From JAIRTY01 sp050257395 (GTDB taxonomy: Bacteria > Actinomycetota > Actinomycetes > Streptosporangiales > Streptosporangiaceae): DNA of 12,317 nucleotides. The DNA lies in the NCBI GenBank assembly GCA_050257395.1, contig JBLMWU010000191.1, forward strand, positions 1 through 12,317, given 5' to 3'. The notes below the pieces were generated by a model. It was not told the DNA's origin. It was given only the letters and a program-made list of their open reading frames with translations, and did no database searches. Numbering within the stretch: the first letter of the stretch is position 1; the number at the start of each line of letters is the position of its first letter. Shown one piece after another: positions 1 through 6,808 of this stretch. Made by a program: the position numbers and the translations under genes.

Positions 1-117
1 CAGGTCGTCGGTGACCAGGGCGTGCGGGGTCCGGCCCTCGAAGGTGGCGGCCTTGATGACCCGGTTGCGCAGCCGCAGCGGGCCCAGCTGCGCGGGCCCG
101 AACACGTCAGGAATCAC
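1..117 (-). CDS. NADH:flavin oxidoreductase (Old Yellow Enzyme family), 5' end only
   Basis: Only the first 39 codons lie in the window; the gene continues past the left edge. The translation from GTG at 117-115 reads VIPDVFGPAQLGPLRLRNRV, followed by IKAATFEGRTP. The F-x-P-x-x-x-G-P-L-x-L-x-N-R-V pattern is the characteristic N-terminus of Old Yellow Enzyme/2,4-dienoyl-CoA reductase-type FMN barrels, which reduce activated C=C bonds with NAD(P)H. The substrate cannot be told from this fragment. The gene is downstream of tetR on the same strand, 19 bases after its stop. There is no Shine-Dalgarno site before the GTG. Instead a 9-2-9 palindrome ends six bases upstream, suggesting direct control by the neighbouring TetR protein. 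The family call is fairly secure; the exact start is less so. Confidence 0.72.
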   Translation of the reverse strand, partial: MIPDVFGPAQLGPLRLRNRVIKAATFEGRTPHALVTDDL

Positions 118-122
118 GCGCC

Positions 123-142
123 GAGTAGAACACGTTCTACTC
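123..142. promoter_or_regulatory. TetR-type operator palindrome between tetR and the flavin oxidoreductase
   Basis: GAGTAGAACACGTTCTACTC is a perfect 9-bp inverted repeat around a 2-bp centre. It contains the tetR stop codon (139-137) and ends six bases before the oxidoreductase GTG. The core TAGAAC-NN-GTTCTA fits the TnnAACnnGTTnnA form known for KstR-class TetR operators. That the adjacent TetR protein binds here is inference. Confidence 0.7.
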
Positions 143-823
143 AGCCGATTCAAGCGTCTCCCCGAGCAGGCGCTGCAGAGAGGGGAGCAGGGTGCCGATG
201 TCCTGGCCGCTGCGGAACGCCACCACGGTGGTGCCCGCGGAGCCCGGCTGGCCGGCCGGGGCGGTGAAGAGGCCGATCACCTGGCGCATGGCCGCGTCGA
301 CCTCGGCGACCGGGTCCGGGCTCTCCCCCCGCAGCCAGCGGCGCAGCACGTGGTTGTGGGCCGCCACCACCGCCGCGGCCATCAGCTCGGCGCGCAGTGA
401 GGCCGGCTCACCCTGGTCCTCCATCCAGCCGGCGATGAACTCGCGGAACAGCCGCTGGTAGCGGGCGACGCTGGCGATCTCCCGGTCGCGGAGGGCGGCC
501 ACCTTGCTGGTGAGCGCGTACCGCCGGCGGGCCAGCTCGCCCTCGTCGAGGTAGTGCAGCAGCACCAGCCGGACCGCGTCGGAGACCGCGGCCAGCGCGG
601 TGGAGTGGCTGGAGGTCAGCAGCCGTTCCCTGATCTGGTCGAGCAGCCGGTCGTGGTCGGGGAAGATGACGTCTTCCTTCGAGCGGTAGTGACGGAAGAA
701 CGTCGTGCGCCCCAGCCCGGCCCGCTCGGTGATGTCATCGACCGTGGTCTGCTCGTATCCGCGCTCATCAAAGAGGGTGAACGCGGCTTCCGCCAGCCGG
801 TCCCGCACGGATGGCCTGCTCAT
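137..823 (-). CDS. TetR/AcrR-family transcriptional regulator
   Basis: A 228-residue protein of typical TetR length. The N-terminal DNA-binding domain covers about residues 5-55. The helix-turn-helix reads TVDDITERAGLGRTTFFRHY and is followed by SKEDVIF, a near-consensus TetR signature. The rest (about 60-228) is helical and variable, as expected for the ligand-binding and dimerisation domain; its ligand is not evident. The ATG at 823 has a GAGGA Shine-Dalgarno site about ten bases upstream on the minus strand. The downstream gene is a flavin oxidoreductase with an operator-like palindrome at the junction, so a role as its repressor is likely. The gene is divergent from the five-HTH regulator. 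A candidate tetR promoter (minus-strand TTGGTA, 16 bp, TAGTAC) lies inside the paired repeats at 876-911, so it may also be controlled by whatever binds there. Confidence 0.9.
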   Translation of the reverse strand: MSRPSVRDRLAEAAFTLFDERGYEQTTVDDITERAGLGRTTFFRHYRSKEDVIFPDHDRLLDQIRERLLTSSHSTALAAVSDAVRLVLLHYLDEGELARRRYALTSKVAALRDREIASVARYQRLFREFIAGWMEDQGEPASLRAELMAAAVVAAHNHVLRRWLRGESPDPVAEVDAAMRQVIGLFTAPAGQPGSAGTTVVAFRSGQDIGTLLPSLQRLLGETLESAE

Positions 824-875
824 GACCGCTCATCCTCGCCCGTCGCCCAGCCCGGCTGCCACTTGCCGCCGCATG

Positions 876-911
876 TGGTACTAAGTACCATTCATACGGT
901 ACCAAGTTCCA
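876..911. promoter_or_regulatory. Tandem operator-like repeats in the tetR/XRE divergent promoter region
   Basis: Copy 1, TGGTACTAAGTACCA (876-890), is a perfect 7-1-7 palindrome. Copy 2, CGGTACCAAGTTCCA (897-911), matches it at 12 of 15 positions. The centres are 21 bp apart, two helical turns, which suits cooperative binding on one face of the DNA. The pair abuts the -10 of the plus-strand gene and covers the probable tetR promoter. Confidence 0.7.
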
Positions 912-917
912 TAGGGT
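912..917 (+). promoter_or_regulatory. Candidate -10 element of the five-HTH gene (leaderless transcript)
   Basis: TAGGGT fits the actinobacterial TANNNT -10 form. Transcription would start about 923-926, at or next to the ATG at 927. The bases before that ATG hold no Shine-Dalgarno site, which agrees with a leaderless mRNA. No good -35 was found; an activator or the tandem repeats may compensate. Confidence 0.45.
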
Positions 918-926
918 TGGTGCTGC

Positions 927-2120
927 ATGAGCGTTGCGACCGTCGCCCTGCCGCTGCCGCGGCCGGCTCCCGAGCCCGTCCCGGCCGGGCCTGACACCCT
1001 CGCCGGGGTGCTGCAGGCCTTCCGCGCCGCGCGCGGCCTGTCCATCCGCGCCGCCGGCGGCATGGTCGGCGGCAGCCGCGGGGTGTGGGCCAAGTGGGAG
1101 TCCGGGGTGGTGCCGAGCCCGGTCTACCTGCGCCGGATCGCCGGCCTGCTCGGCCTGTCCGGCGCCGAGGCCCGCCAGCTGGCTGGACCGGACCGGGTGC
1201 GCCGCCCGGGCTCGGCCGGCGACGAGGAGTCGCCCGGCCTGGCGCAGGCGAGGCTGCGGGCCGGGCTGAGCGCCGCGGAGTTCGCCCGGCGCCTGCATGT
1301 CAGCGCGGCCCTGGTCAGCCGGTGGGAAGGCGGCGAGCGGGTGCCCGGGCGGAGCTACTTCCCCGCCATCGCGCAGGCGCTGGGCACCGGCACCGGCTTC
1401 GTCGAGGAGCTGTTCCGGCACCGGGCGGCCGCCGGGGAGTCCGCGCCCGTGCCCGGGCTGCGGGCGGTACGCCTGCGCCGGGGCCTCACCCGCGCCCAGC
1501 TGGCCAGCTCCCTCCAGGTCGACGTCACCACGATCCAGCGCTGGGAGCGCCAGGGCAGGGCGCCGTACCGCCAGGCCATGGCGCTGGCCGCGGCGCTCGG
1601 CGCCGACCTGGCCGCCCTCGCGCGGCCGCTGGCCGTCGCGCCGCCGCCGAAACCCGCTGGCACGCCGCTGCGGCGGCTGCGGCAGCAGCGGGACCTCAGC
1701 CCCGGGGTGGTGGCGGCCAGGGCGGGTGTCCCGTGCTCGTCGCTGGACGCCTGGGAACGCGGCGCCTCCCGGCCGAGCTGGGCCCAGGCCCGGGCGCTGG
1801 CCCGCGCGCTGTCGGTGCCGGTGGCGCAGGTCTTCGCCGCCGCGGGGCTGGAGTCGCCGCGCCACCTTGATCCGGCCCGGTGGGCGCCGGAGTGCCTGCC
1901 CGCCGTGCTGGCCGAGCTCCGGCGCTGGCAGGGCTGGACCCAGCAGGATCTCGCGGTCCTGCTCGGGGTGAGCAGCACCACGATCCGGGCGTGGGAGAAG
2001 GGACGGCAGCGGCCCCGCGCGGGCGCGCTGGACCGGCTCGACCGGCACGTCAGGTCGCCGGTCCGGATGAGCACGCTGCTGGGTCAGGGCCCGGCGGCCC
2101 GGGCCCGCCCCGGCGGCTGA
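927..2120 (+). CDS. Regulator built of five tandem XRE/Cro helix-turn-helix domains
   Basis: A 397-residue protein with five successive XRE-type HTH units at about residues 25-80, 104-163, 175-232, 246-308 and 324-380. Each has the hydrophobic helix pattern and a W-E pair just after the recognition helix: KWESG (W57), RWEGG (W133), RWERQ (W206), AWERG (W276) and AWEKG (W356). The pairs are 70-80 residues apart. A Pro/Ala-rich lead (1-23) precedes the first unit and a short basic tail follows the last. No enzymatic, ligand-binding or membrane domain is visible. XRE proteins usually carry one such domain and dimerise, so a five-unit chain could bind several half-sites as a monomer. That is inference. 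The paired palindromes directly upstream are natural candidates for autoregulation. The start at 927 lacks a Shine-Dalgarno site and the message may be leaderless. Confidence 0.88.
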   Translation: MSVATVALPLPRPAPEPVPAGPDTLAGVLQAFRAARGLSIRAAGGMVGGSRGVWAKWESGVVPSPVYLRRIAGLLGLSGAEARQLAGPDRVRRPGSAGDEESPGLAQARLRAGLSAAEFARRLHVSAALVSRWEGGERVPGRSYFPAIAQALGTGTGFVEELFRHRAAAGESAPVPGLRAVRLRRGLTRAQLASSLQVDVTTIQRWERQGRAPYRQAMALAAALGADLAALARPLAVAPPPKPAGTPLRRLRQQRDLSPGVVAARAGVPCSSLDAWERGASRPSWAQARALARALSVPVAQVFAAAGLESPRHLDPARWAPECLPAVLAELRRWQGWTQQDLAVLLGVSSTTIRAWEKGRQRPRAGALDRLDRHVRSPVRMSTLLGQGPAARARPGG

Positions 2121-2127
2121 CCGTGCG

Positions 2128-2151
2128 GCGGGCCCGGGACCTGCGGCCCGC
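2128..2151. terminator. Candidate bidirectional terminator hairpin
   Basis: GCGGGCC (2128-2134) and GGCCCGC (2145-2151) form a 7-bp GC stem with a 10-base loop. It lies between the convergent stops of the five-HTH gene (2120) and the phosphoesterase (2151). There is no T tract, as is common in actinomycetes. Confidence 0.45.
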
Positions 2152-3076
2152 TAGAGGTTGAACGCGGACGTCAGCGTGGTGTTCGACGCGGCGAGGCCGA
2201 GCAGCGGCAGGCCGAGGAGCTGCTCGCTGGTGCCGAGCAGCGAGTAGTGGCTGAACAGGGTGCCCGAAGTGCTGCCCGCGGGCGTGCTCGGGCTGATCAC
2301 GATGGTGGCCACGTGGCAGCTCTGGTCGCTGGTGCTGGTGGCGCAGCTCTCGCTGGTGCTGCCGCCCGAGCCCTCGTCCCAGGTGATGAACACCGCGGTG
2401 CTGCCGCTGGTGTACTCCGGGCTGTTCAGGATCGCCGGCAGGTTGTTCTTCAGCCAGGTGTCGCCCTGCGCGACCGGCCGTTGTGCATGTCATCGATCAG
2501 GTTCGGGGTGATGAACGAGAACGCCGGGAGCGTGTTGTCCGCCAGATCGGTGGCCAGCTGGCTGTAGGGGACGTCGTTCGCGGTGCACCCGCTGAGCGCG
2601 GTGAAGTACGGCGGCGGGTTGTGCCGCACGGCGTAGTTGCCGGAGTTCGACTTGTCACAGGCCGACGGCATCGACTCCTCGTACGCCTTCCAGGTCTCGC
2701 CCTGGCCGAAGATGCTCGCGGCGGACGTGCTGCAGCCCGACGAGGGGCTGCAGTCCGGGGCGAACTGGCTCAGGCTGGACAGGGCCAGCCCGGACGTGGC
2801 GCCCACGTAGTTGGGCAGGCTCGGGTGGGTGATGCTGTGGTAGTTCGTCGCCAGGCCGCACCCGGTGGCCAGCGAGTTGATGTACGGGGACGACGAGCTG
2901 CCGATGATCTGGCCGTAGCTGGGGTTCTCCTCCATGATCCAGATGACGTGCCGGTAGGTGGGCGGGGTGGTGACAGTCCCGCAGGGGCCGGTAGCGGGGC
3001 ACCTGGCCGAGCCGCTACGGGACCGGTAACAGCACCCGAACATCCGCGGACGGCTCGGCGGGCATGGCCGCGCCAT
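2151..3076 (-). pseudogene. Phosphoesterase (acid phosphatase/phospholipase C-like, PF04185 type) with a frameshift
   Basis: Two adjacent minus-strand reading frames encode the two parts of one protein. The first (3076 to about 2477) has HVIWIMEENPSYGQIIG, the E-N metal-binding region. It then has SITHPSLPNYVGATSG, the nucleophile region of these alkaline-phosphatase-fold phosphoesterases, and later ITPNLIDDMHNG. The second (about 2477 to 2151) continues with GDTWLKNNLPAILNS and FITWDEGSGG, the last metal-site motif. Adding one G to the GG at 2476-2477 restores HNGPVAQGDTW and joins them into about 307 residues, near full length. This is either a true inactivating mutation or a one-base sequencing error. 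The first 30 residues are Arg/Cys-rich with no recognisable signal peptide, although relatives are exported. The ATG at 3076 sits inside a perfect palindrome, so the true start is uncertain. Confidence 0.8.
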
Positions 3077-3080
3077 GCCC
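3060..3080. repeat. Perfect 9-3-9 inverted repeat over the phosphoesterase start
   Basis: GGGCATGGC (3060-3068), CGC, then GCCATGCCC (3072-3080). The right arm contains the presumed ATG (3076-3074, minus). It could be an operator or, as RNA, a hairpin hiding the start codon. It may also just be a GC-rich chance palindrome. Confidence 0.45.
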
Positions 3081-3206
3081 TGCCGGGCGTGGCCTCGGGA
3101 CCACTGCTACCAGAAAAGGGCCATAGGCCCGCTGCCCTCCAGGGGCCGCCGCGCGGAGGATGGCGGTTGAAGTGCGATGGCCGCATCGCAGGTCCCGGGA
3201 GCCCGC

Positions 3207-3998
3207 ATGACACTGCGCACCTGTGCGCTCGCGATCGCAGCCGCGGTGCTGCTGGCCGGCGGCCCGTCCGGCTGCACCGCCGCCGCCACCGCCCCGGCGA
3301 CGCTGTGCGGTTCGCAGAGCCTGGCCGTCAGCGGCGGCGAGTACACGATCCAGAACAACGAATGGGGCTCCAGCGCCCGCGAGTGCGTCACCACCAGCGG
3401 CGGCGCCAGCTTCACGGTGACCAGCTCCGCCATCACGATCGCCACGAACGCCACGGCCGGGGCCCCCGGCGGCTACCCGTCCATCTACAAGGGCTGCCAC
3501 TGGGGCGCGTGCACGGCGGGCAGCGGCCTGCCGGTCCAGGTCCCGGGCATCCTGCCGGGCACGGTGACCACCAGCTGGAGCACCAGCCAGCCCGGCGGCA
3601 GCAGCGTCTACAGCGCCACCTACGACATCTGGTTCAACACCGAACCCGCCAGCCGCGGCAAGCCGGACGGCACCGAGCTCATGATCTGGCTGAACCGCCA
3701 CGGCCCGGTGCACCCGACCGGGCACCTGGCCGCGGCCGGTGTCCGCGTCGGCAGCCGTGGCTACGACGTCTGGGTGGGCCGCCGCAGCGGCTGGCGGGCC
3801 ATCTCCTACCTGATGACCAGCCCCGCCACCTCGGTCAGCAACCTGGACCTGCAGCCGTTCGCGGCCGACGCCGTGAGCCGCGGGTACCTCCGGGACTCCT
3901 GGTACCTGACGGGCGTCGAAGCCGGGTTCGAGATCTGGCAGGGCGGCACCGGCCTGGCCACCGGCTCGTTCTCCGTCACCGTGGCCGGGGGTGGCTGA
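3207..3998 (+). CDS. Secreted GH12 endo-beta-1,4-glucanase (cellulase/xyloglucanase type)
   Basis: A 263-residue protein. A short charged start and hydrophobic stretch (about residues 7-19, LAIAAAVLLAGG) followed by an Ala-rich region form an export signal. A Cys at 23 could hint at lipidation but the lipobox is poor. The mature part is a complete GH12 jelly-roll domain. TELMIWLN carries the expected nucleophile Glu157, and the SWYLTGVEAGFEIWQGGTGL region carries the acid/base Glu242. YDIWFN and SFSVTV are further GH12 hallmarks. Family members cut beta-1,4-glucan, mixed-linkage glucan or xyloglucan; the substrate here is not determined. I chose ATG 3207 because GGGAG lies five bases upstream and the signal peptide begins properly; an in-frame ATG at 3177 is the alternative. 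The stop is one base from the next gene's ATG, so the pair is probably co-translated. No CGAAAnTTTCG box precedes it. Confidence 0.92.
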   Translation: MTLRTCALAIAAAVLLAGGPSGCTAAATAPATLCGSQSLAVSGGEYTIQNNEWGSSARECVTTSGGASFTVTSSAITIATNATAGAPGGYPSIYKGCHWGACTAGSGLPVQVPGILPGTVTTSWSTSQPGGSSVYSATYDIWFNTEPASRGKPDGTELMIWLNRHGPVHPTGHLAAAGVRVGSRGYDVWVGRRSGWRAISYLMTSPATSVSNLDLQPFAADAVSRGYLRDSWYLTGVEAGFEIWQGGTGLATGSFSVTVAGGG

Positions 3999-3999
3999 G

Positions 4000-6216
4000 A
4001 TGCTGGCAGCCCTGCTGCTGGCCGCGCTGCTGGCGGCGCCGGTCGGCTCGGCGCTGCTCTTCCTGCCCGCTCGCCAGCGCGTCCGCACCACCGGGGCCTG
4101 GCCGGAGATCCGCCGGCTAGGGCTGGCGGTCCTGGGCACTGCCCTGCTGGCCGCCGCGGTGGGCGAGGCACTCCGGCTGCTGGCGGTGTCCGGGCCCAGC
4201 CTGCTGGCCGGCGTCGCGGGCCTGGCCTTCGCCAGCCTGGTCTGGCTGCCGGTCACCCGCCGCTGGCGCGCCCGCGCCCACCTGTGCTGGGCCACCAGCG
4301 TGTTCCTGTTTGCCGTCTACCTGACCTTCGCCCTCGACTGGACCCTGACCGCCCATCTGGGCACGGCGAGCACGGTGGGCGGCGTGGTGCTGTGGCTGTT
4401 CGAGGTCTTCGCGGCGGTCATGTCCTGCGCCTACCTGTGGGAGATCTGCGACGCGCTGGGGACCGAGCGCTGGCGCCGGCGGATCACGCCGGGCCTGGCC
4501 GGGCCGATGGCAGCGGGCGAACTGCCCATGGTCAGCCTGCACGTGCCCGCGCACAACGAGCCGCCGGACATGGTCATCCAGACGCTCCGCGCGCTGATGC
4601 GGCTGGACTACCCGCGCTACGAGATCATCCTCATCGACGACAACACCGACGACGAGGCGCTGTGGCGGCCGGTCCAGGAGTGGTGCGCCCGGCACTGGGT
4701 CAAGTTCAAGCACCTGGAGAACTGGCCCGGGTACAAGTCGGGCGCGCTGAACTACGCCCTGCGCAACCTGACCGACCCGCGGGCCGAGCTCATCGGGGTG
4801 GTCGACTCCGACTACCAGCTCGAACCCGGGTTCCTGCGCCGCTGCGCGCCCGCGTTCGCCGACCCCTGGGTGGGGTTCGTGCAGGCGCCGCAGGACTACC
4901 GGCACTGGACCCAGGCCCGCTACTACCGGCGGCTCTACTACTCCTACAAGTACTTCTTCGCCGTCTCCCAGCCCGCCCGCAACGAGCACAACGGCGCGAT
5001 CTTCGCCGGCACGATGGGCCTGATCCGCCGGGTCGCCCTGGACGAGCTGGGCGGCTGGGACGAGTGGTGCATCACCGAGGACGCCGAGATCTCCCTGCGG
5101 CTGCTGCGGGCCGGCTGGTCCGGGCTGCACGTAGACCACACCTGGGGCCGCGGCATCATGCCGCTGACCTTCGAGGCGCTCAAGGGGCAGCGGTACCGGT
5201 GGTGCTTCGGCGGGATCCAGATCCTGCGCATGCACGGGCGCTCGCTGCTGCCCGGCCGGCACACCCGGGAGAACCACCTCACCGCCGGGCAGCGCTGGGC
5301 CTACCTGGCGGGCGGCCTGCAGTGGTACGGCGACCTGCTCGGCCTGATCTTCTTCGTCTTCCTGCTGGCCGGCGCGGCCAACCTGGCCACCGGCGGCGGC
5401 GAGCTGTTCCGCAAGCTGACCCCGTTCCTGCTCGCCACCATCCCGGTGCTGGTGCTCCTGGGCCTGATCCGGGCGATCGTGCTGCTGCGCCGCGGCACCG
5501 GCGCCTCCTGGCGGGACGCGATCGGCGCGTTCTTCATCTGGCAGTCCACCTCGCTGGTGGTGGCCCGGGCCTCGGTGCTGGGGCTGTTCGCCCGCAAGGC
5601 GGCCTTCCTGCGCACCCCGAAAACCAGCGAGCAGGCGAAATGGTGGGAGGCGCTGCGCGCCAACTGGGCGGAGACGGTGCTGGCGCTGCTCGGGGTGGCC
5701 GGCATGGCCGGCGCGCTCACCAAATGGGATCAGCTCAGCGGGCCGCTGCTGGCGGGGCTGCTGCTGTTCCCCACCCTCGGCATGGCGGCCGCGCCGGTCA
5801 ACAGCTGGGCGGCGCAGCGGGCGTCGCTGCCGGCCTGGCTGCGCGAGCGGCGGCGCACCGAGCAGCGCCGGGACCGGCGGGCGTTCGCGGCCGGCGCCGC
5901 CACCGGCGGCGCCATCGCCGTGGCCGTCGTGATCATCGCCGCGCTCCTGCTCATGCTCGCGCCCAGCCGGCACCCGGTGCAGACGCCGAGCCTGGTCGGC
6001 CCGGCCCAGAGCACGGCACCCGCGACCCCCACCCCGGCGCCGTCCACCAGTTCCCCCGTGACCACCCCACCGGCCAGCCCGCCGACCACGCCCCCGAGCA
6101 GCCCGCCAACCACCCCGCCGACCACGCCGCCGGCCAGCCCGCCGACCACGCCGCCGGCCAGCCCGCCGACGCCGGGCCCGGGTGCGACCCCCGGCCCGGC
6201 TGCCACGGCGCCCTGA
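4000..6216 (+). CDS. CesA-like family 2 glycosyltransferase (membrane polysaccharide synthase) with Pro-rich tail
   Basis: A 738-residue membrane protein. About five hydrophobic segments occupy residues 2-145. The cytosolic GT2 domain follows with all processive-synthase motifs: IDDNTDD (D213/D214), VDSDYQL (D269/D271), ITEDAE (D361) and QRYRW (397-401), the Q-x-x-R-W product-binding motif. Further membrane helices cover about 425-650. These features match cellulose-synthase-like enzymes that polymerise a UDP-sugar and push the chain through the membrane. The last 70 or so residues are Pro/Thr/Ser-rich (TTPPASPP repeats), an unusual extension. I chose ATG 4000, preceded by a G-rich Shine-Dalgarno stretch; GTG 3991 is an in-frame alternative overlapping the GH12 stop. 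The pairing with a glucanase parallels bcsA/bcsZ and the streptomycete cslA/cslZ arrangement, suggesting a beta-glucan-like extracellular polymer. No PilZ domain was recognised. Confidence 0.93.
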   Translation: MLAALLLAALLAAPVGSALLFLPARQRVRTTGAWPEIRRLGLAVLGTALLAAAVGEALRLLAVSGPSLLAGVAGLAFASLVWLPVTRRWRARAHLCWATSVFLFAVYLTFALDWTLTAHLGTASTVGGVVLWLFEVFAAVMSCAYLWEICDALGTERWRRRITPGLAGPMAAGELPMVSLHVPAHNEPPDMVIQTLRALMRLDYPRYEIILIDDNTDDEALWRPVQEWCARHWVKFKHLENWPGYKSGALNYALRNLTDPRAELIGVVDSDYQLEPGFLRRCAPAFADPWVGFVQAPQDYRHWTQARYYRRLYYSYKYFFAVSQPARNEHNGAIFAGTMGLIRRVALDELGGWDEWCITEDAEISLRLLRAGWSGLHVDHTWGRGIMPLTFEALKGQRYRWCFGGIQILRMHGRSLLPGRHTRENHLTAGQRWAYLAGGLQWYGDLLGLIFFVFLLAGAANLATGGGELFRKLTPFLLATIPVLVLLGLIRAIVLLRRGTGASWRDAIGAFFIWQSTSLVVARASVLGLFARKAAFLRTPKTSEQAKWWEALRANWAETVLALLGVAGMAGALTKWDQLSGPLLAGLLLFPTLGMAAAPVNSWAAQRASLPAWLRERRRTEQRRDRRAFAAGAATGGAIAVAVVIIAALLLMLAPSRHPVQTPSLVGPAQSTAPATPTPAPSTSSPVTTPPASPPTTPPSSPPTTPPTTPPASPPTTPPASPPTPGPGATPGPAATAP
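6061..6168 (+). repeat. 24-bp tandem repeats encoding the Pro-rich tail
   Basis: Four 24-bp units plus a 12-bp half unit encode TTPPASPP-like octapeptides. The units at 6121-6144 and 6145-6168 are identical; those at 6061-6084 and 6085-6108 differ at a few bases, with a half unit at 6109-6120. Two identical neighbours imply recent expansion or ready length change. Confidence 0.85.
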
Positions 6217-6224
6217 TCAGCCCG

Positions 6225-6764
6225 TCAGCCGCCGCTGGCGGACGGCCCGGCGCCGTCCCGCGCCCGCAGCAGGTTCATGGCCACCAGGCTGAGCGCGCAG
6301 CCGCCGTCCTGGTTGAGCAGCTCGGCGCGGGTGCGGACGAGGCCGCGGTCGGGCTTGCTGCGCGAGCGCCGGGCCTCGACGATCGTGGCCCGCAGCCGCA
6401 GTGAGTCGCCGGGCCGCACCGGCGTGGCCCAGCGGAGCTCGTCCACGCCGGGGGAGGCGAGGCTGGCGACGTGCGACAGGTAGTGGTCGGCGAACAGGCG
6501 CATCATGATGCCGCCGGTGTGCCAGCCGCTGGCGATCAGGCCGCCGAACGGGCCGGTGGCGGCGAAGGACGCGTCGACGTGGATCGGCTGCGGGTCGAAC
6601 CGGGTGGCGAAGGCGATGATCTCCTCCCCGGTCACGCTGGCGTACCCGTACTCGTACACGGCGCCGGGCTGGTAGTCCTCGAAGTAGCGGTCCCCGATGG
6701 GGGCCGGGAAGTCGGCCCCGCCGAGCGCGCGGGTCGCGGGCACCCGCCCTGTCACATCCGTCAT
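6225..6764 (-). CDS. MaoC-like dehydratase (R-specific enoyl-CoA hydratase type)
   Basis: A 179-residue hot-dog-fold protein. The hydratase-2 motif is clear: FDPQPIHVDASFAATGPFGG, with catalytic Asp57 and His62, then LIASGWHT. A second MaoC element, DELRWATPVRPGDSLRL, follows. Such enzymes hydrate enoyl-CoA or related acyl thioesters; the natural substrate is unknown. I chose ATG 6764 rather than more upstream starts because MTDVTGRVP begins a normal MaoC N-terminus. This start has only a weak Shine-Dalgarno site of its own. Its ATG overlaps, as ATGA, the stop of a 15-codon ORF with a strong ribosome site, so coupling is likely. The gene is convergent with the GT2 gene (eight-base gap) and divergent from the CDF transporter. 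It may act with fatty-acid or steroid enzymes elsewhere; nothing adjacent shows this. Confidence 0.9.
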   Translation of the reverse strand: MTDVTGRVPATRALGGADFPAPIGDRYFEDYQPGAVYEYGYASVTGEEIIAFATRFDPQPIHVDASFAATGPFGGLIASGWHTGGIMMRLFADHYLSHVASLASPGVDELRWATPVRPGDSLRLRATIVEARRSRSKPDRGLVRTRAELLNQDGGCALSLVAMNLLRARDGAGPSASGG

Positions 6765-6808
6765 GGCCGCCAGCTTGCCACGGGCCCGGGCCGGCCGTGG
6801 TCCACCAT
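6761..6808 (-). CDS. Leader ORF of 15 residues coupled to the MaoC gene
   Basis: ATG at 6808-6806 is preceded by AGGAG (6820-6816) at a seven-base spacing, the best ribosome site in this intergenic region. It encodes MVDHGRPGPVASWRP, and its TGA (6763-6761) overlaps the MaoC ATG as ATGA. This arrangement suggests translational coupling or leader-type control. The peptide resembles nothing I recognise, and expression is not shown. Confidence 0.4.
   Translation of the reverse strand: MVDHGRPGPVASWRP

Noticed and set aside
768..2048. A 426-codon open frame on the minus strand opposite the five-HTH gene
   Set aside because: It is antisense to a gene with clear domains, is rich in Pro/Arg/Ala/Gly without structure, and has no family pattern. 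It is a GC-bias artefact, as are the long frames at 1085-1870 and 1297-1971.
3118..3130. Short palindrome GGGCC-ATA-GGCCC in the phosphoesterase/GH12 divergent region
   Set aside because: A five-base GC-only arm is expected by chance in this composition, and no second copy is present.
3160..3210. A 16-codon ORF (MAVEVRWPHRRSREPA) whose TGA overlaps the GH12 ATG
   Set aside because: Its GGAGG touches the ATG with no spacer, so it would initiate poorly, and GH12 has its own good ribosome site. It is less convincing than the MaoC leader.
4117..5973. A 618-codon minus-strand open frame opposite the GT2 gene, and a 706-codon plus-strand frame at 4284-6404
   Set aside because: Both overlap a gene with all GT2 motifs. 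Their products are low-complexity Arg/Pro/Gly/Ala/Gln text typical of off-frame GC-rich DNA.
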